A stretch of DNA of 22,805 bases, from the NCBI GenBank assembly GCA_030146705.1, contig JASLBE010000018.1, forward strand, positions 1 through 22,805, written 5' to 3'. Positions 4,931 through 12,620 of this stretch are shown piece after piece. Source of the stretch: Tissierellales bacterium (lineage in GTDB: Bacteria; Bacillota; Clostridia; Tissierellales; Tissierellaceae). The notes under the pieces were generated by a model. The model had not been told where the DNA came from. It was given only the letters and a program-made list of their open reading frames with translations, and made no database searches. The translations under genes were made by a program, and so were the position numbers. How positions within the stretch are numbered: position 1 is the stretch's first letter; every line of letters starts with the position of its first letter.

Positions 4931-6475
4931 CTATTTAGCATATTCTACTGCCCTAGTTTCTCTGATGACATTAATCTTTATTTGTCCTGGATAATCTAAC
5001 TCATGTTCTATCCTATTTCCAATATTCCTTGCCATATTTACTATTTCACTTTCAGATACATCTTCTGGTTTAACCAAGATCCTAATTTCTCTTCCGGCTT
5101 GTATAGCAAAAGATTGGTCAACTCCTTCAAATGAATTGGCTATCTCCTCTAATTTTTCAAGTCGTTTTATATATAACTCTAGAGTTTCTCTTCTAGCACC
5201 TGGCCTTGCAGCTGATATAGCATCTGCAGCTTGAACTAAAATTGCCTCTACAGTTGTTGGTTCAACATCTCCATGATGTGCTTCTATTCCATGGATTACC
5301 TCTTCAGATTCTCCATATCTCCTAGCTAAGTCTACACCTATTTCAACATGTGGTCCTTCAACCTCATGGTCTATAGACTTGCCTATATCATGTAATAACC
5401 CTGCTCTTTTTGCAATTTTTACATTAGCTCCAAGTTCCGAAGCCATCATTCCTGCTAAATGTGCTACTTCTATAGAATGTTTTAAAACATTTTGTCCATA
5501 AGAAGTTCTATATTTAAGTCTTCCTAAATATTTTATAAGTTCTGGATGAAGCCCATGTACATTTGTATCAAATGCAGCCTGCTCTCCTTCTTCTTTTATA
5601 ATAACATTAACTTCTTCCTTAGCTTTTTCAACCATTTCTTCAATTCTAGCTGGATGGATCCTACCATCTATGATTAACTTTTCTAAAGCGATCCTGGCAA
5701 TTTCTCTACGTACCGGATCAAATCCAGATAATACTACCGCTTCAGGAGTATCATCAATAATAAGGTCAATTCCTGTTAATGTTTCTAAGGTCCTAATATT
5801 TCTACCTTCTCTACCAATTATCCTACCCTTCATTTCATCATTAGGCAGGTTAACTACTGTAACAGTAGTTTCTGCTACATGATCAGCTGCATACCTTTGT
5901 ATAGCAGTAGAAATAATTTCTCTAGCCTTTTTATCTGCTTCTTCTCTAGCATTACTTTCAATTTCTTTTATCATTACTGCAGATTCTTGTACGATTTCTT
6001 TTTCAATATTACTTAATAATAAGTTCTTTGCCTCTTCACTAGTTAGTCCAGATAATTTTTCCAATTGTTCAACTTGTTCTTGATAAATTTCTTGTATTTT
6101 TTCTTCCTTTTTACTTAATTCTTTTTCCATTATGTTAAGATTGTTTTCTTTTTTATCAATAGTTTCAGCTCTACGATCCAAAGCCTCTTCTTTATTTATA
6201 ATCCTATTTTCAAAGGCTTGTAGGTCGTTTCTATTCTGCCTTATTTCCTCTTCAGCTTCAGTTCTTCTTAGGTGAATTTCTTCCTTGGCTTCAAGTAATA
6301 GTTCTTTTTTACGAGATTCACCTTCCCTAGCTGCATTTTCAATTGTAGTTTTAGCTATTTCCTCAGCATTATTTATCTTACCTTCTCCTATGTTTTTTCT
6401 TATAAAATATCCAGCAAGAACACCAATAATTGCACCAATAACTATATATAGTATTTTGATATCTAACACCTCCAT
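4931..6475 (-). CDS. rny: Ribonuclease Y, membrane-anchored endoribonuclease
   Basis: Initiates mRNA decay in Firmicutes from the inner membrane surface. At 514 residues it has a transmembrane segment (about 8-24), a long coiled coil (about 30-200, rich in Glu and Lys), a KH RNA-binding domain (about 205-270, GRIIGREG at 217-224) and an HD domain with LLHDIGK (His362, Asp363) and IEAHHGD. The start is unusual: the ATG at 6475 has no Shine-Dalgarno, while GGAGG sits within codons 1-3 and the codon at normal distance from it is AUC (codon 6), which would give (M)KILYIVIGAIIG, like other RNase Y proteins. I keep the ATG. It has its own promoter and no terminator separates it from the upstream ATPase genes. 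Confidence 0.96.
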   Translation of the reverse strand: MEVLDIKILYIVIGAIIGVLAGYFIRKNIGEGKINNAEEIAKTTIENAAREGESRKKELLLEAKEEIHLRRTEAEEEIRQNRNDLQAFENRIINKEEALDRRAETIDKKENNLNIMEKELSKKEEKIQEIYQEQVEQLEKLSGLTSEEAKNLLLSNIEKEIVQESAVMIKEIESNAREEADKKAREIISTAIQRYAADHVAETTVTVVNLPNDEMKGRIIGREGRNIRTLETLTGIDLIIDDTPEAVVLSGFDPVRREIARIALEKLIIDGRIHPARIEEMVEKAKEEVNVIIKEEGEQAAFDTNVHGLHPELIKYLGRLKYRTSYGQNVLKHSIEVAHLAGMMASELGANVKIAKRAGLLHDIGKSIDHEVEGPHVEIGVDLARRYGESEEVIHGIEAHHGDVEPTTVEAILVQAADAISAARPGARRETLELYIKRLEKLEEIANSFEGVDQSFAIQAGREIRILVKPEDVSESEIVNMARNIGNRIEHELDYPGQIKINVIRETRAVEYAK

Positions 6476-6562
6476 TTTTATTTAGTTTTCAAATTTCATT
6501 TTCATTTTCAATTATTTAAAAAATTTATCAAAGCCTTTAAAGTCATACTTTAGGCTAACTTC

Positions 6563-6591
6563 ATTTTATTACTATATCTAAATAAAGTCAA
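6563..6591 (-). promoter_or_regulatory. Promoter of rny
   Basis: On the minus strand TTGACT (6586-6591), 17 bases, TAAAAT (6563-6568). It begins eight bases after the stop codon of the upstream ATPase half, giving a leader of about 80 bases. No hairpin terminator intervenes, so read-through from the upstream operon is likely too. Confidence 0.6.
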
Positions 6592-6598
6592 GATAGAA

Positions 6599-7252
6599 TC
6601 AAGTTTCTGTTTTAGTAACAAGACTTGTCCCCTTCTCTATTTTTACAGTATATGAGACATCTCCTATAGCTGCTAAGAAGTTGTCATGGGTAACCATTAT
6701 TATTTGCCTGTTGAAAATTTCAGAATTTTGCTTCAAAAAATCAGATACATTATAAATATATTCACCACTAACATGTTTAGCAGGCTCATCTAAAATTAAG
6801 GGCCCTAGAATTTTTGGCTTATGAGTTTCTAAAAATGCTATCCTAAGAGCCAAAGATACTATATCTACAACCCCTCCACCTTTAGAATTTTCAGGCTCTA
6901 ATTTTACCTCCCTGTCTTCCATCCTAGTTACTATATAAAATTTAGCACTGGGTCTTCCTCGTAACTCCTCTATTTCTATTTTAAATTCAATTTCAGCTTC
7001 AAATATAAACTGTAGGCATTTACTAACCAAACTTTCAATTTGGTTTTTAGCTTGGTTCCTAGCATATTCTGATGTTTTTTGAAATAAAATATTAACCTTT
7101 TCTAAAAGATCCATACTAAGCTTTAACTCTTGTATTTTTTGATTGTTTTCTTTAAGCCTATCTTCTAGCTTATCTCTCTTCCCCTTTTCCCTAGCAATGA
7201 ATATTTTATATCCATTAATAGTTTCTTCTAATTGACTACTACTTAAGACCAT
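6599..7252 (-). CDS. C-terminal half of a split Rad50/SbcC-like ATPase
   Basis: A 217-residue protein with a short coiled coil (about 5-75) and then an ABC-type ATPase lobe II: signature SKGGGVVDIVSLALR (123-137), Walker B LGPLILDEP (149-157, Asp155, catalytic Glu156), a D-loop-like AKHVS, and an H-switch MVTHDN (His189). It has no Walker A, which is on the separate protein encoded at 7499-8941, so the two must combine to form a nucleotide site. The start is the ATG at 7252, with AAAGGG eight bases upstream; an in-frame GTG at 7261 abuts that site. It follows the coiled-coil gene with one base between. Similar split ATPases are best known to me from phage-like recombination proteins, but nothing else here looks like phage. 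Confidence 0.85.
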   Translation of the reverse strand: MVLSSSQLEETINGYKIFIAREKGKRDKLEDRLKENNQKIQELKLSMDLLEKVNILFQKTSEYARNQAKNQIESLVSKCLQFIFEAEIEFKIEIEELRGRPSAKFYIVTRMEDREVKLEPENSKGGGVVDIVSLALRIAFLETHKPKILGPLILDEPAKHVSGEYIYNVSDFLKQNSEIFNRQIIMVTHDNFLAAIGDVSYTVKIEKGTSLVTKTET

Positions 7253-7253
7253 A

Positions 7254-7502
7254 TTACTCACCCTTTATTAAGTCACTAGGTAGGTTACTGGTAGCTTCCT
7301 TAAAAAGCTCCTCTATTTCATTAGAAAGTTTACTTATCTCTATATCTAAATTTTCAGGTTTTATATTTAATTTTTCTAATTCTTCTATAATTTCTTTTTC
7401 CTGTTTTTCTAACTGTTCCATCCTAGCTTCTGCTTGATATTTTATATTTTTTGCCTTATCTAAATCTTTTTTTAATTCATTTAGCCTATCTTCATAGTTC
7501 AT
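7254..7502 (-). CDS. Small coiled-coil protein between the two ATPase halves
   Basis: An 82-residue, highly charged protein with heptad-like patterning almost throughout (about 5-70; for example RMEQLEKQEKEIIEELEKLN and ISKLSNEIEELFKEA), no cysteines and no enzymatic motif. Its ATG overlaps the stop of the N-terminal half by four bases (ATGA), and a purine-rich GGAGGAAGG provides the ribosome binding site. In a whole Rad50 the chain returns from the hook to the ATPase lobe as a coiled coil at this point in the order, so this protein may supply part of the returning strand. That role is inferred from order and composition only. Confidence 0.7.
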   Translation of the reverse strand: MNYEDRLNELKKDLDKAKNIKYQAEARMEQLEKQEKEIIEELEKLNIKPENLDIEISKLSNEIEELFKEATSNLPSDLIKGE

Positions 7503-8941
7503 ATACCTTCCTCCTCTAAATACTTGCTTATAATTTCATCAATATGGTTCTCACTAATACTACTTAAGCAAAATGGACATACTTCAGCCTGCCTAAGTAA
7601 ATTTTTATATTCTCCTAATAACTTAATAGTTTTAGATTTTTCCTCTTCCATAAAATCCCTACCAAGACTAAAACTTTGTAAATTAGATTTATGTTTTTCA
7701 TACAATATACTTATCTTGGTATATAGTTTAATTATCTCATCTAAATCATTATAGTTTTTTTCAACAATTTTAAGTCCATCTAGTTTAGACAAGTACTGCC
7801 TGCCACTAGTTATACTGGTTTTAATATCCTTCCACCTGGTATTAATCCTATTAATATTCCTGTAATTCTGAATTAATACGTCAATTTTTTCAGTATCTAT
7901 CCTAGTAACATCCTTAAGACTTTCATTTAAAGCATCAAGTTTCTTTTTCTCTAAATAAACTTCCTTAAACTTATTGGAAAGGTTAGTTAAATAAGAAAGC
8001 TTCTTTATAGCAAGTCCTAAATTTTCAATATTCAAACTTACTTCCCCTATATTTTTAACTCCATCTAAAAGCTTATTTTGTAAAACCAAGGCTTTTTCTA
8101 TATATTCTAGACTTGATTTTTTACCTACAAGTTCAGTATAGGTCTTAATAAAGACCTCTATCTTCCGAATATCAATTCCACCTATATTTTCTAAACTTTT
8201 AATAAGGACCAGGTCTTTTCCCTTTAAAGATTTTAAAGTGCTATATTCTTCTAAAATCCTAGATAATTTTTCTTTTTTAACTTCCTTACTTTTAATATCT
8301 TCAAGAATTTTTTCTAATATCAATATCTTTTCCTCAATTTTATCAATATAAGTAAAACTCTTTATTTCTTCATTTAAACCTAGGTTTTCTTCTTCTAACT
8401 GGTTTTTAACTTGTGATATATTCCTACTATCTTTTAAGCTTTCCCTAAGTGCATCATCAACAATATTAGCACCTACTAACCTACCAATGGAACTAGCCTT
8501 AATAGAATCTTTTTCTGAAATTAAAAATGGTCCATCTAATTGTTCTGCTAAATTAATAGACCTAGACTCTTTTTGGTCTAGTTCAATCTTATCAATCCCT
8601 ATTGCTTCTTTAACCTCTAAAGGTACACTAGACCCAAATCCTTCAAAAGTCATAACTTCGTCCCCTAAGTAAATATTATATTGGTTCTTAGACCTGTCCC
8701 TATATCTTTCAACCTTCACCCCATTATTAAAAGTAATTTTAACACTACAGTTAGTCTCACCTTCTCTTATGAAATAATCTCCCAAAGGTTCATTATATAA
8801 AACCCACTTTATAGCCCTAAGAATAGCTGTTTTACCACTATCCGAGGGGCCTACTATAATATTTAATCCCTTATTAAACTTAATATTAGTATTTTTATGG
8901 GATTGAAAGTTTTTAAGACTAATTTCCTCTATATATTTCAT
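7499..8941 (-). CDS. N-terminal half of a split Rad50/SbcC-like ATPase with CPFC hook
   Basis: A 480-residue protein. Lobe I of an SMC/Rad50-type ATPase covers about 1-170: SLKNFQSHKNTNI near the start, then Walker A GPSDSGKT (31-38), then a conserved stretch LDGPFLISEKDSIKAS. Residues about 170-450 are predominantly Leu/Lys/Glu/Ile-rich and look like coiled coil with several breaks. CPFC (454-457) resembles a Rad50 zinc hook, and the chain ends only 23 residues later. Walker B and signature motifs are missing and lie on the protein encoded at 6599-7252. The ATG overlaps the stop of the nuclease gene by four bases, showing translational coupling. A DNA-end or structure processing ATPase is the likely role. 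Confidence 0.88.
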   Translation of the reverse strand: MKYIEEISLKNFQSHKNTNIKFNKGLNIIVGPSDSGKTAILRAIKWVLYNEPLGDYFIREGETNCSVKITFNNGVKVERYRDRSKNQYNIYLGDEVMTFEGFGSSVPLEVKEAIGIDKIELDQKESRSINLAEQLDGPFLISEKDSIKASSIGRLVGANIVDDALRESLKDSRNISQVKNQLEEENLGLNEEIKSFTYIDKIEEKILILEKILEDIKSKEVKKEKLSRILEEYSTLKSLKGKDLVLIKSLENIGGIDIRKIEVFIKTYTELVGKKSSLEYIEKALVLQNKLLDGVKNIGEVSLNIENLGLAIKKLSYLTNLSNKFKEVYLEKKKLDALNESLKDVTRIDTEKIDVLIQNYRNINRINTRWKDIKTSITSGRQYLSKLDGLKIVEKNYNDLDEIIKLYTKISILYEKHKSNLQSFSLGRDFMEEEKSKTIKLLGEYKNLLRQAEVCPFCLSSISENHIDEIISKYLEEEGI

Positions 8942-9927
8942 TTATTTTCCATCTCCCTAATTTGTATCTCACCTATCCTTCTTAAGGCCTCTTTTTTAAC
9001 CTCTTCTTCTACTTGGGCTATATTAGATACCTCTAAAAGCACATCATTAATATCCATTTTTTCAAAATCAAGAGACCCTTCTATTATTTGCTTAAACTCA
9101 TATAGCCTTTCACCTTTAAAAACAGCATTTTCTATCTTTTCCCTATCTAAAACTTCATTACCAGGTTTAGCTGAATTTAAAGACCTCATTTCAATTTCTA
9201 TATCCTTATTTTTTTCTAATTGAATTATAACTAACTTCGGTCTTCTTTTCATTTCTGCTATACTATTAGTTATCCTCGCTATACTTCCAGGATTTATAAA
9301 ATACTTATTATTTATATTAATAAGGTCAAGGCCAGAATGATAGTGGCCACAAAGCAAAATATCGGCCTTCATTTCCTTTATTTCATCTACGAGAGTATGG
9401 TCTACTGTTTTTAAAAAAGGCTTATCTAAAAGCAAACCATGGACCATATGGATAGAATAGTCCACATCTTCCCTTACCTCTTTTGGGCTATAATAACTAA
9501 CCCTATTTTCACCATCAATAGCAAAAGTATAAGGCTGTCCTGTCAACTGCACCCTTAGTCCATCTTTTTCTAATACAATTTCCTCACCAGCATTAACCAA
9601 TCTTACAATCCCAAGAGTGTCTAAAAGGCTTATGACTGTTCTTTCTACAGTCTTAGGGTTATGACCATAAATATCATGGTTACCACTAATTAAATAAATT
9701 GGCTTTCCCATATCTCCTAGTATTTTCACAAACCTATTTACTACAGACAAAGATATATCTGGCCTATCAAACAAATCACCACCATGTAGAATAAAATCTA
9801 TCTTCTCTTCTTTTATAATATTTTTAATTTCAATAATTTTTTCTTCTAAAGAATCTACAAATACATCCTTCCTATTAGTAGGATTATTTCCCCTAATATG
9901 GGTATCTGTAAAAAATAATATTTTCAT
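8938..9927 (-). CDS. Mre11/SbcD-like metallophosphoesterase nuclease
   Basis: A 329-residue calcineurin-fold phosphoesterase with all five metal motifs: DTH (8-10), GGDLFD (49-54), GNHD (82-85), MVHG (about 161-164) and GHYH (about 194-197). The region after about 240 is charged and helical, ending REMENK, and could be the ATPase-binding part, as the C-terminal region of Mre11 and SbcD binds the Rad50 coiled coil. It is the first gene of a four-gene operon; AGAGG lies seven bases before the ATG. It is shorter than typical SbcD (about 390-400). Close alternatives are DNA exonuclease families related to YhaO. A nuclease working with the split ATPase is the best reading. Confidence 0.85.
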   Translation of the reverse strand: MKILFFTDTHIRGNNPTNRKDVFVDSLEEKIIEIKNIIKEEKIDFILHGGDLFDRPDISLSVVNRFVKILGDMGKPIYLISGNHDIYGHNPKTVERTVISLLDTLGIVRLVNAGEEIVLEKDGLRVQLTGQPYTFAIDGENRVSYYSPKEVREDVDYSIHMVHGLLLDKPFLKTVDHTLVDEIKEMKADILLCGHYHSGLDLININNKYFINPGSIARITNSIAEMKRRPKLVIIQLEKNKDIEIEMRSLNSAKPGNEVLDREKIENAVFKGERLYEFKQIIEGSLDFEKMDINDVLLEVSNIAQVEEEVKKEALRRIGEIQIREMENK

Positions 9928-9958
9928 AAACTTGCCTCTTTCCTTAAACCATATATTT

Positions 9959-9987
9959 ATTATATCTTATATTACTACCCTAATAAA
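9959..9987 (-). promoter_or_regulatory. Weak candidate promoter of the nuclease-ATPase operon
   Basis: On the minus strand a perfect TATAAT (9959-9964) has only a poor -35 (TTTATT, 9982-9987) at 17 bases. It lies between the recA terminator and the nuclease gene. No LexA box is present between 9928 and 10055. Confidence 0.35.
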
Positions 9988-10020
9988 TATGAATAAAAAT
10001 ATATATCTAATAAAAATATA

Positions 10021-10048
10021 AAAAGTATGCTAATATTAGCATACTTTT
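10021..10048. terminator. Intrinsic terminator of recA
   Basis: A 28-base perfect palindrome beginning AAAAGTATGC and ending GCATACTTTT, starting seven bases after the recA stop and followed on the minus strand by a T-rich tract. It separates recA from the nuclease operon and would work in both directions. Confidence 0.85.
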
Positions 10049-10055
10049 TATATTT

Positions 10056-11111
10056 TTATTTCTCTTCTTTATTTTCTTTTTTATTAGAATCTTCTTCATC
10101 TTTAACAGGTTCTTCATCTAGGAGGTTGTTTGCCAATCTTATCTTATATTCTATTTCATTTGCTATATCCTTATTTTCGCTTAAAAAATCCTTAGAATTT
10201 TCCCTTCCTTGGCCTAGCCTAATGTCTCCATAACTATACCAGGATCCAGCCTTATCAACTATGCCTGATTCAACTCCTACATCTAGTATATTTCCTTCTC
10301 TTGAAATCCCACTACCATACATTATATCAAACTCAGCAGTTTTAAAAGGAGGAGCAACTTTATTTTTAACAACCCTGATCCTTGTCCTATTTCCTATCAT
10401 TTGGTCTCCTTGTTTTAAAGTTTCTATCCTTCTTATATCAAGTCTAACACTAGCGTAGAACTTAAGTGCCCTACCACCTGTTGTAGTTTCTGGACTACCA
10501 AATATTATTCCAACTTTTTCCCTAAGCTGGTTTATAAATATTATAGTTGCATTAGACTTGTTAATTGCTCCTGCCAACTTCCTAAGGGCCTGAGACATAA
10601 GCCTAGCTTGAAGACCAACATGGCTATCTCCCATTTCTCCTTCAATTTCAGCCTTAGGAACCAAGGCTGCAACAGAGTCTACAACAACCATATCAACAGC
10701 ACCACTCCTAACTAAGGCTTCAGCTATTTCTAATGCCTGTTCCCCAGTATCAGGTTGAGAAACTATTAAGTTCTCAACATCTACTCCTAAGTTTTTTGCA
10801 TATCCTGGATCCAAAGCGTGTTCTGCATCTATAAAGGCTGCTATGCCTCCACCTTTTTGTGCTTCCGCTATTGCGTGAAGGGCAACTGTTGTCTTACCAG
10901 AAGACTCAGGTCCGAATATTTCAACAATTCTCCCCCTAGGTAGACCACCTATCCCAAGAGCTATATCTAAGTCTAAGGCTCCCGTAGGTATAATTTCTAT
11001 ATTTAATTTAGCATCTTCTCCCAACCTCATTATAGATCCTTTTCCAAACTGTTTCTCTATTTGATTTAAAGCCATTTCAACCGCTTTTTGTTTTCCTTCT
11101 AATTCACTCAT
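10056..11111 (-). CDS. recA: Recombinase RecA
   Basis: Forms ATP-dependent filaments on single-stranded DNA, drives strand exchange, and stimulates LexA self-cleavage. The 351-residue protein has the usual N-terminal helix (KAVEMALNQIEKQFGKGSIMRLG), Walker A GPESSGKT (67-74), VVDSVAALVP with the Walker B aspartate, loop L1 (around MGDSHVGLQARLMSQALRK), loop L2 (around FGSPETTTGGRALKFYAS) and an acidic/basic C-terminal tail rich in Glu and Lys. There is no recX next to it. The ribosome binding site AAGGGGG is 21 bases from the ATG, but a five-pair hairpin fills the gap, leaving an effective spacing of seven. A LexA box overlaps the transcript start, so it is SOS-controlled. Confidence 0.99.
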   Translation of the reverse strand: MSELEGKQKAVEMALNQIEKQFGKGSIMRLGEDAKLNIEIIPTGALDLDIALGIGGLPRGRIVEIFGPESSGKTTVALHAIAEAQKGGGIAAFIDAEHALDPGYAKNLGVDVENLIVSQPDTGEQALEIAEALVRSGAVDMVVVDSVAALVPKAEIEGEMGDSHVGLQARLMSQALRKLAGAINKSNATIIFINQLREKVGIIFGSPETTTGGRALKFYASVRLDIRRIETLKQGDQMIGNRTRIRVVKNKVAPPFKTAEFDIMYGSGISREGNILDVGVESGIVDKAGSWYSYGDIRLGQGRENSKDFLSENKDIANEIEYKIRLANNLLDEEPVKDEEDSNKKENKEEK

Positions 11112-11116
11112 AGTTT

Positions 11117-11139
11117 TCCAGTAAACTGGATTCCCCCTT
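11117..11139 (-). promoter_or_regulatory. recA ribosome binding site separated from ATG by a hairpin
   Basis: Minus-strand order: AAGGGGG (11133-11139), AA, TCCAG, loop TTTA, CTGGA (11117-11130), AAACT, ATG. Unfolded, the spacing is 21 bases, too long; folded, it becomes seven. No in-frame alternative start codon lies within the gap. A minor GGA next to the start is the only other match. Confidence 0.6.
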
Positions 11140-11147
11140 CCATAATA

Positions 11148-11159
11148 GAACTTATGTTC
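11148..11159. promoter_or_regulatory. LexA (SOS) box of recA
   Basis: On the minus strand GAAC-ATAA-GTTC, flanked by a 5' C, matching the GAAC-N4-GTTC operator. It lies just downstream of the -10, at about +2 to +13 of the transcript. Confidence 0.85.
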
Positions 11160-11167
11160 GTATTCAT

Positions 11168-11196
11168 ATAGTATCTTATTTTATTATATTAGTCAA
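11168..11196 (-). promoter_or_regulatory. recA promoter
   Basis: On the minus strand TTGACT (11191-11196), 17 bases, TACTAT (11168-11173). It starts six bases after the cinA stop, so recA can be transcribed on its own from this SOS promoter. Confidence 0.7.
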
Positions 11197-11201
11197 TTAT
11201 T

Positions 11202-12434
11202 TTAATAGTTTTCTAAGATAAATTTTCTAATGCTAAAAAGAGCAGTTTCCACAATCCTATCCTGCATATTTTTCCTGTCTCCCTTTAGGTTTAATTTCTC
11301 TATATAGTGTGTTTTTTTATTGCCTAAGGCTAAGTATACTAAGCCTACAGGTTTTTTTGTATTATCTGATTTAGGTCCAACCAAACCTGTAATTGAAATC
11401 CCTAAATCAATATGAGAACTATTAAATAATCCAAGTAGCATTTCCCTAGCAGTCTCTTCACTAACTGCACCATACTTATCCAAGGTTGCTTTTTTCACTC
11501 CTAGTTCTTCCTCTTTAGCTTCATTACTATAGGTAACCTTTCCCCTATCAAAAACATCAGAAGCACCAGGAACTCTTACTATCCTACCTGATAATAGTCC
11601 ACCTGTACAAGATTCTGCAAATCCTATCTTAAGTTGTTTTTCCCTAAGTAGGTCTATGACAACATCCTCTATTGGCCTATTGTTATAAGTAAAGACATTG
11701 TCCCCATACCTAGCTTCTATTTCTTCTGTAATTTTAGAAATTTTATCCTCCAAAACTTCCTTATTCTCTCCCCTAGCTATAAGCCTTATTTCAACATTTT
11801 TAATTTTACCAAAAGTTGCTATTTCTATATCATCATATAAGTGGATTAAATCTTTTATATCCATCTCTACCTGCGATTCCCCTACATTAGTTACATTAAT
11901 TGACCTAGTTATTATATTTAGTTTCTCTCCATTTAAAATAGGCCTAACCTCATTTATAAACATAGGTTCAATTTCTCTTGGTGGTCCAGGCAGTAATATT
12001 ATTTTTTTTCCGTCATATTCAAGATAGGTTCCTGGAGCAGTTCCAACAGCATTATAGATAAACTTGCTCCCTTCTATTCTAACAGCCTGCTTATAATTAT
12101 TTGTAGGTATTTTATCCCTATTAATAAACTTAGCCTTTAAATTTTTTAACTCATCCTCATCAGTAGTTAGTTTTAATCCTAAAAAATCAGCTAAGACTTC
12201 CTTGGTCATATCATCCTCAGTTGGTCCTAAACCTCCAGTAGTTATTATTAAATCTGCCCTGTTAAAAGCTATTTCAAAAACTTCTTTAAGCCTGGTTGGA
12301 TTATCATCAACACTAGTTTGATAAGTAGTTTCTATCCCAATATTTAATAACTCCTTAGCCAGGTAGTAACTATTAGTATTTAAAATCCCCCCTGTTGTTA
12401 TTTCAGTTCCTATTGATATGATTTCTGTTTTCAT
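11202..12434 (-). CDS. cinA: CinA-family protein (nicotinamide-nucleotide amidohydrolase / competence-damage protein)
   Basis: A 410-residue two-domain protein. The N-terminal MoCF-like domain (about 1-170) has IISIGTEITTG and TTGGLGPTEDD (65-75). The C-terminal CinA domain (about 255-410) has FAESCTGGLLSGRI (272-285), VTYSN and KKPVGLVYLALG. The C-terminal domain deamidates NMN in pyridine-nucleotide salvage; the N-terminal domain is linked to ADP-ribose pyrophosphatase activity in some members. The start is the ATG at 12434, with AGGTGAT just upstream, giving MKTEIISIGTEI; an upstream in-frame start eight codons earlier precedes that site. In many Firmicutes cinA lies directly before recA, as here, but recA has its own promoter. 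Confidence 0.95.
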   Translation of the reverse strand: MKTEIISIGTEITTGGILNTNSYYLAKELLNIGIETTYQTSVDDNPTRLKEVFEIAFNRADLIITTGGLGPTEDDMTKEVLADFLGLKLTTDEDELKNLKAKFINRDKIPTNNYKQAVRIEGSKFIYNAVGTAPGTYLEYDGKKIILLPGPPREIEPMFINEVRPILNGEKLNIITRSINVTNVGESQVEMDIKDLIHLYDDIEIATFGKIKNVEIRLIARGENKEVLEDKISKITEEIEARYGDNVFTYNNRPIEDVVIDLLREKQLKIGFAESCTGGLLSGRIVRVPGASDVFDRGKVTYSNEAKEEELGVKKATLDKYGAVSEETAREMLLGLFNSSHIDLGISITGLVGPKSDNTKKPVGLVYLALGNKKTHYIEKLNLKGDRKNMQDRIVETALFSIRKFILENY

Positions 12435-12474
12435 ATAATCACCTATAATCCTATTCACTTATTTTATAAATAAT

Positions 12475-12515
12475 TTAGGTAGTAAAATTATTTATCTTAT
12501 AATCTTACTACCTAA
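12475..12515. repeat. Large dyad just downstream of the cinA -10
   Basis: TTAGGTAGTAA (12475-12485) and TTACTACCTAA (12505-12515) are perfect 11-base arms; inside them ATTAT pairs with ATAAT after one mismatch. It could be a pgsA terminator remnant, a 5'-end hairpin, or an operator at the cinA promoter. Confidence 0.55.
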
Positions 12516-12516
12516 T

Positions 12517-12525
12517 ATAATACCA
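12517..12525 (-). promoter_or_regulatory. Candidate extended -10 promoter of cinA
   Basis: On the minus strand TGGTATTAT, the same extended -10 seen for rpmB. No convincing -35 is present. The expected transcript start lies inside the dyad 12475-12515. Confidence 0.4.
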
Positions 12526-12620
12526 ACTAACCTATATCTTTAAGCCTAATTTTTTCTTTGTAATATTAAATTATAGAAATCAATAAGACTTATTTATACT
12601 TGGTTTTATAATATAATCTA

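Noticed and set aside
6599..8941. The ATPase genes as one SbcC gene broken by frameshifts
   Set aside because: Each junction has its own ribosome binding site and ATG, the overlaps are the ATGA type of coupled genes, and the returning coiled coil is too short for an intact SbcC split by single errors.
12300..12320. The CinA C-terminal motif GPKSDNTKKPVG lacking the usual glycine pair as a sign of inactivation
   Set aside because: The wrong region to single out: this loop varies among CinA proteins, including streptococcal ones, so it is not good evidence for loss of activity. The interval here only marks the gene.
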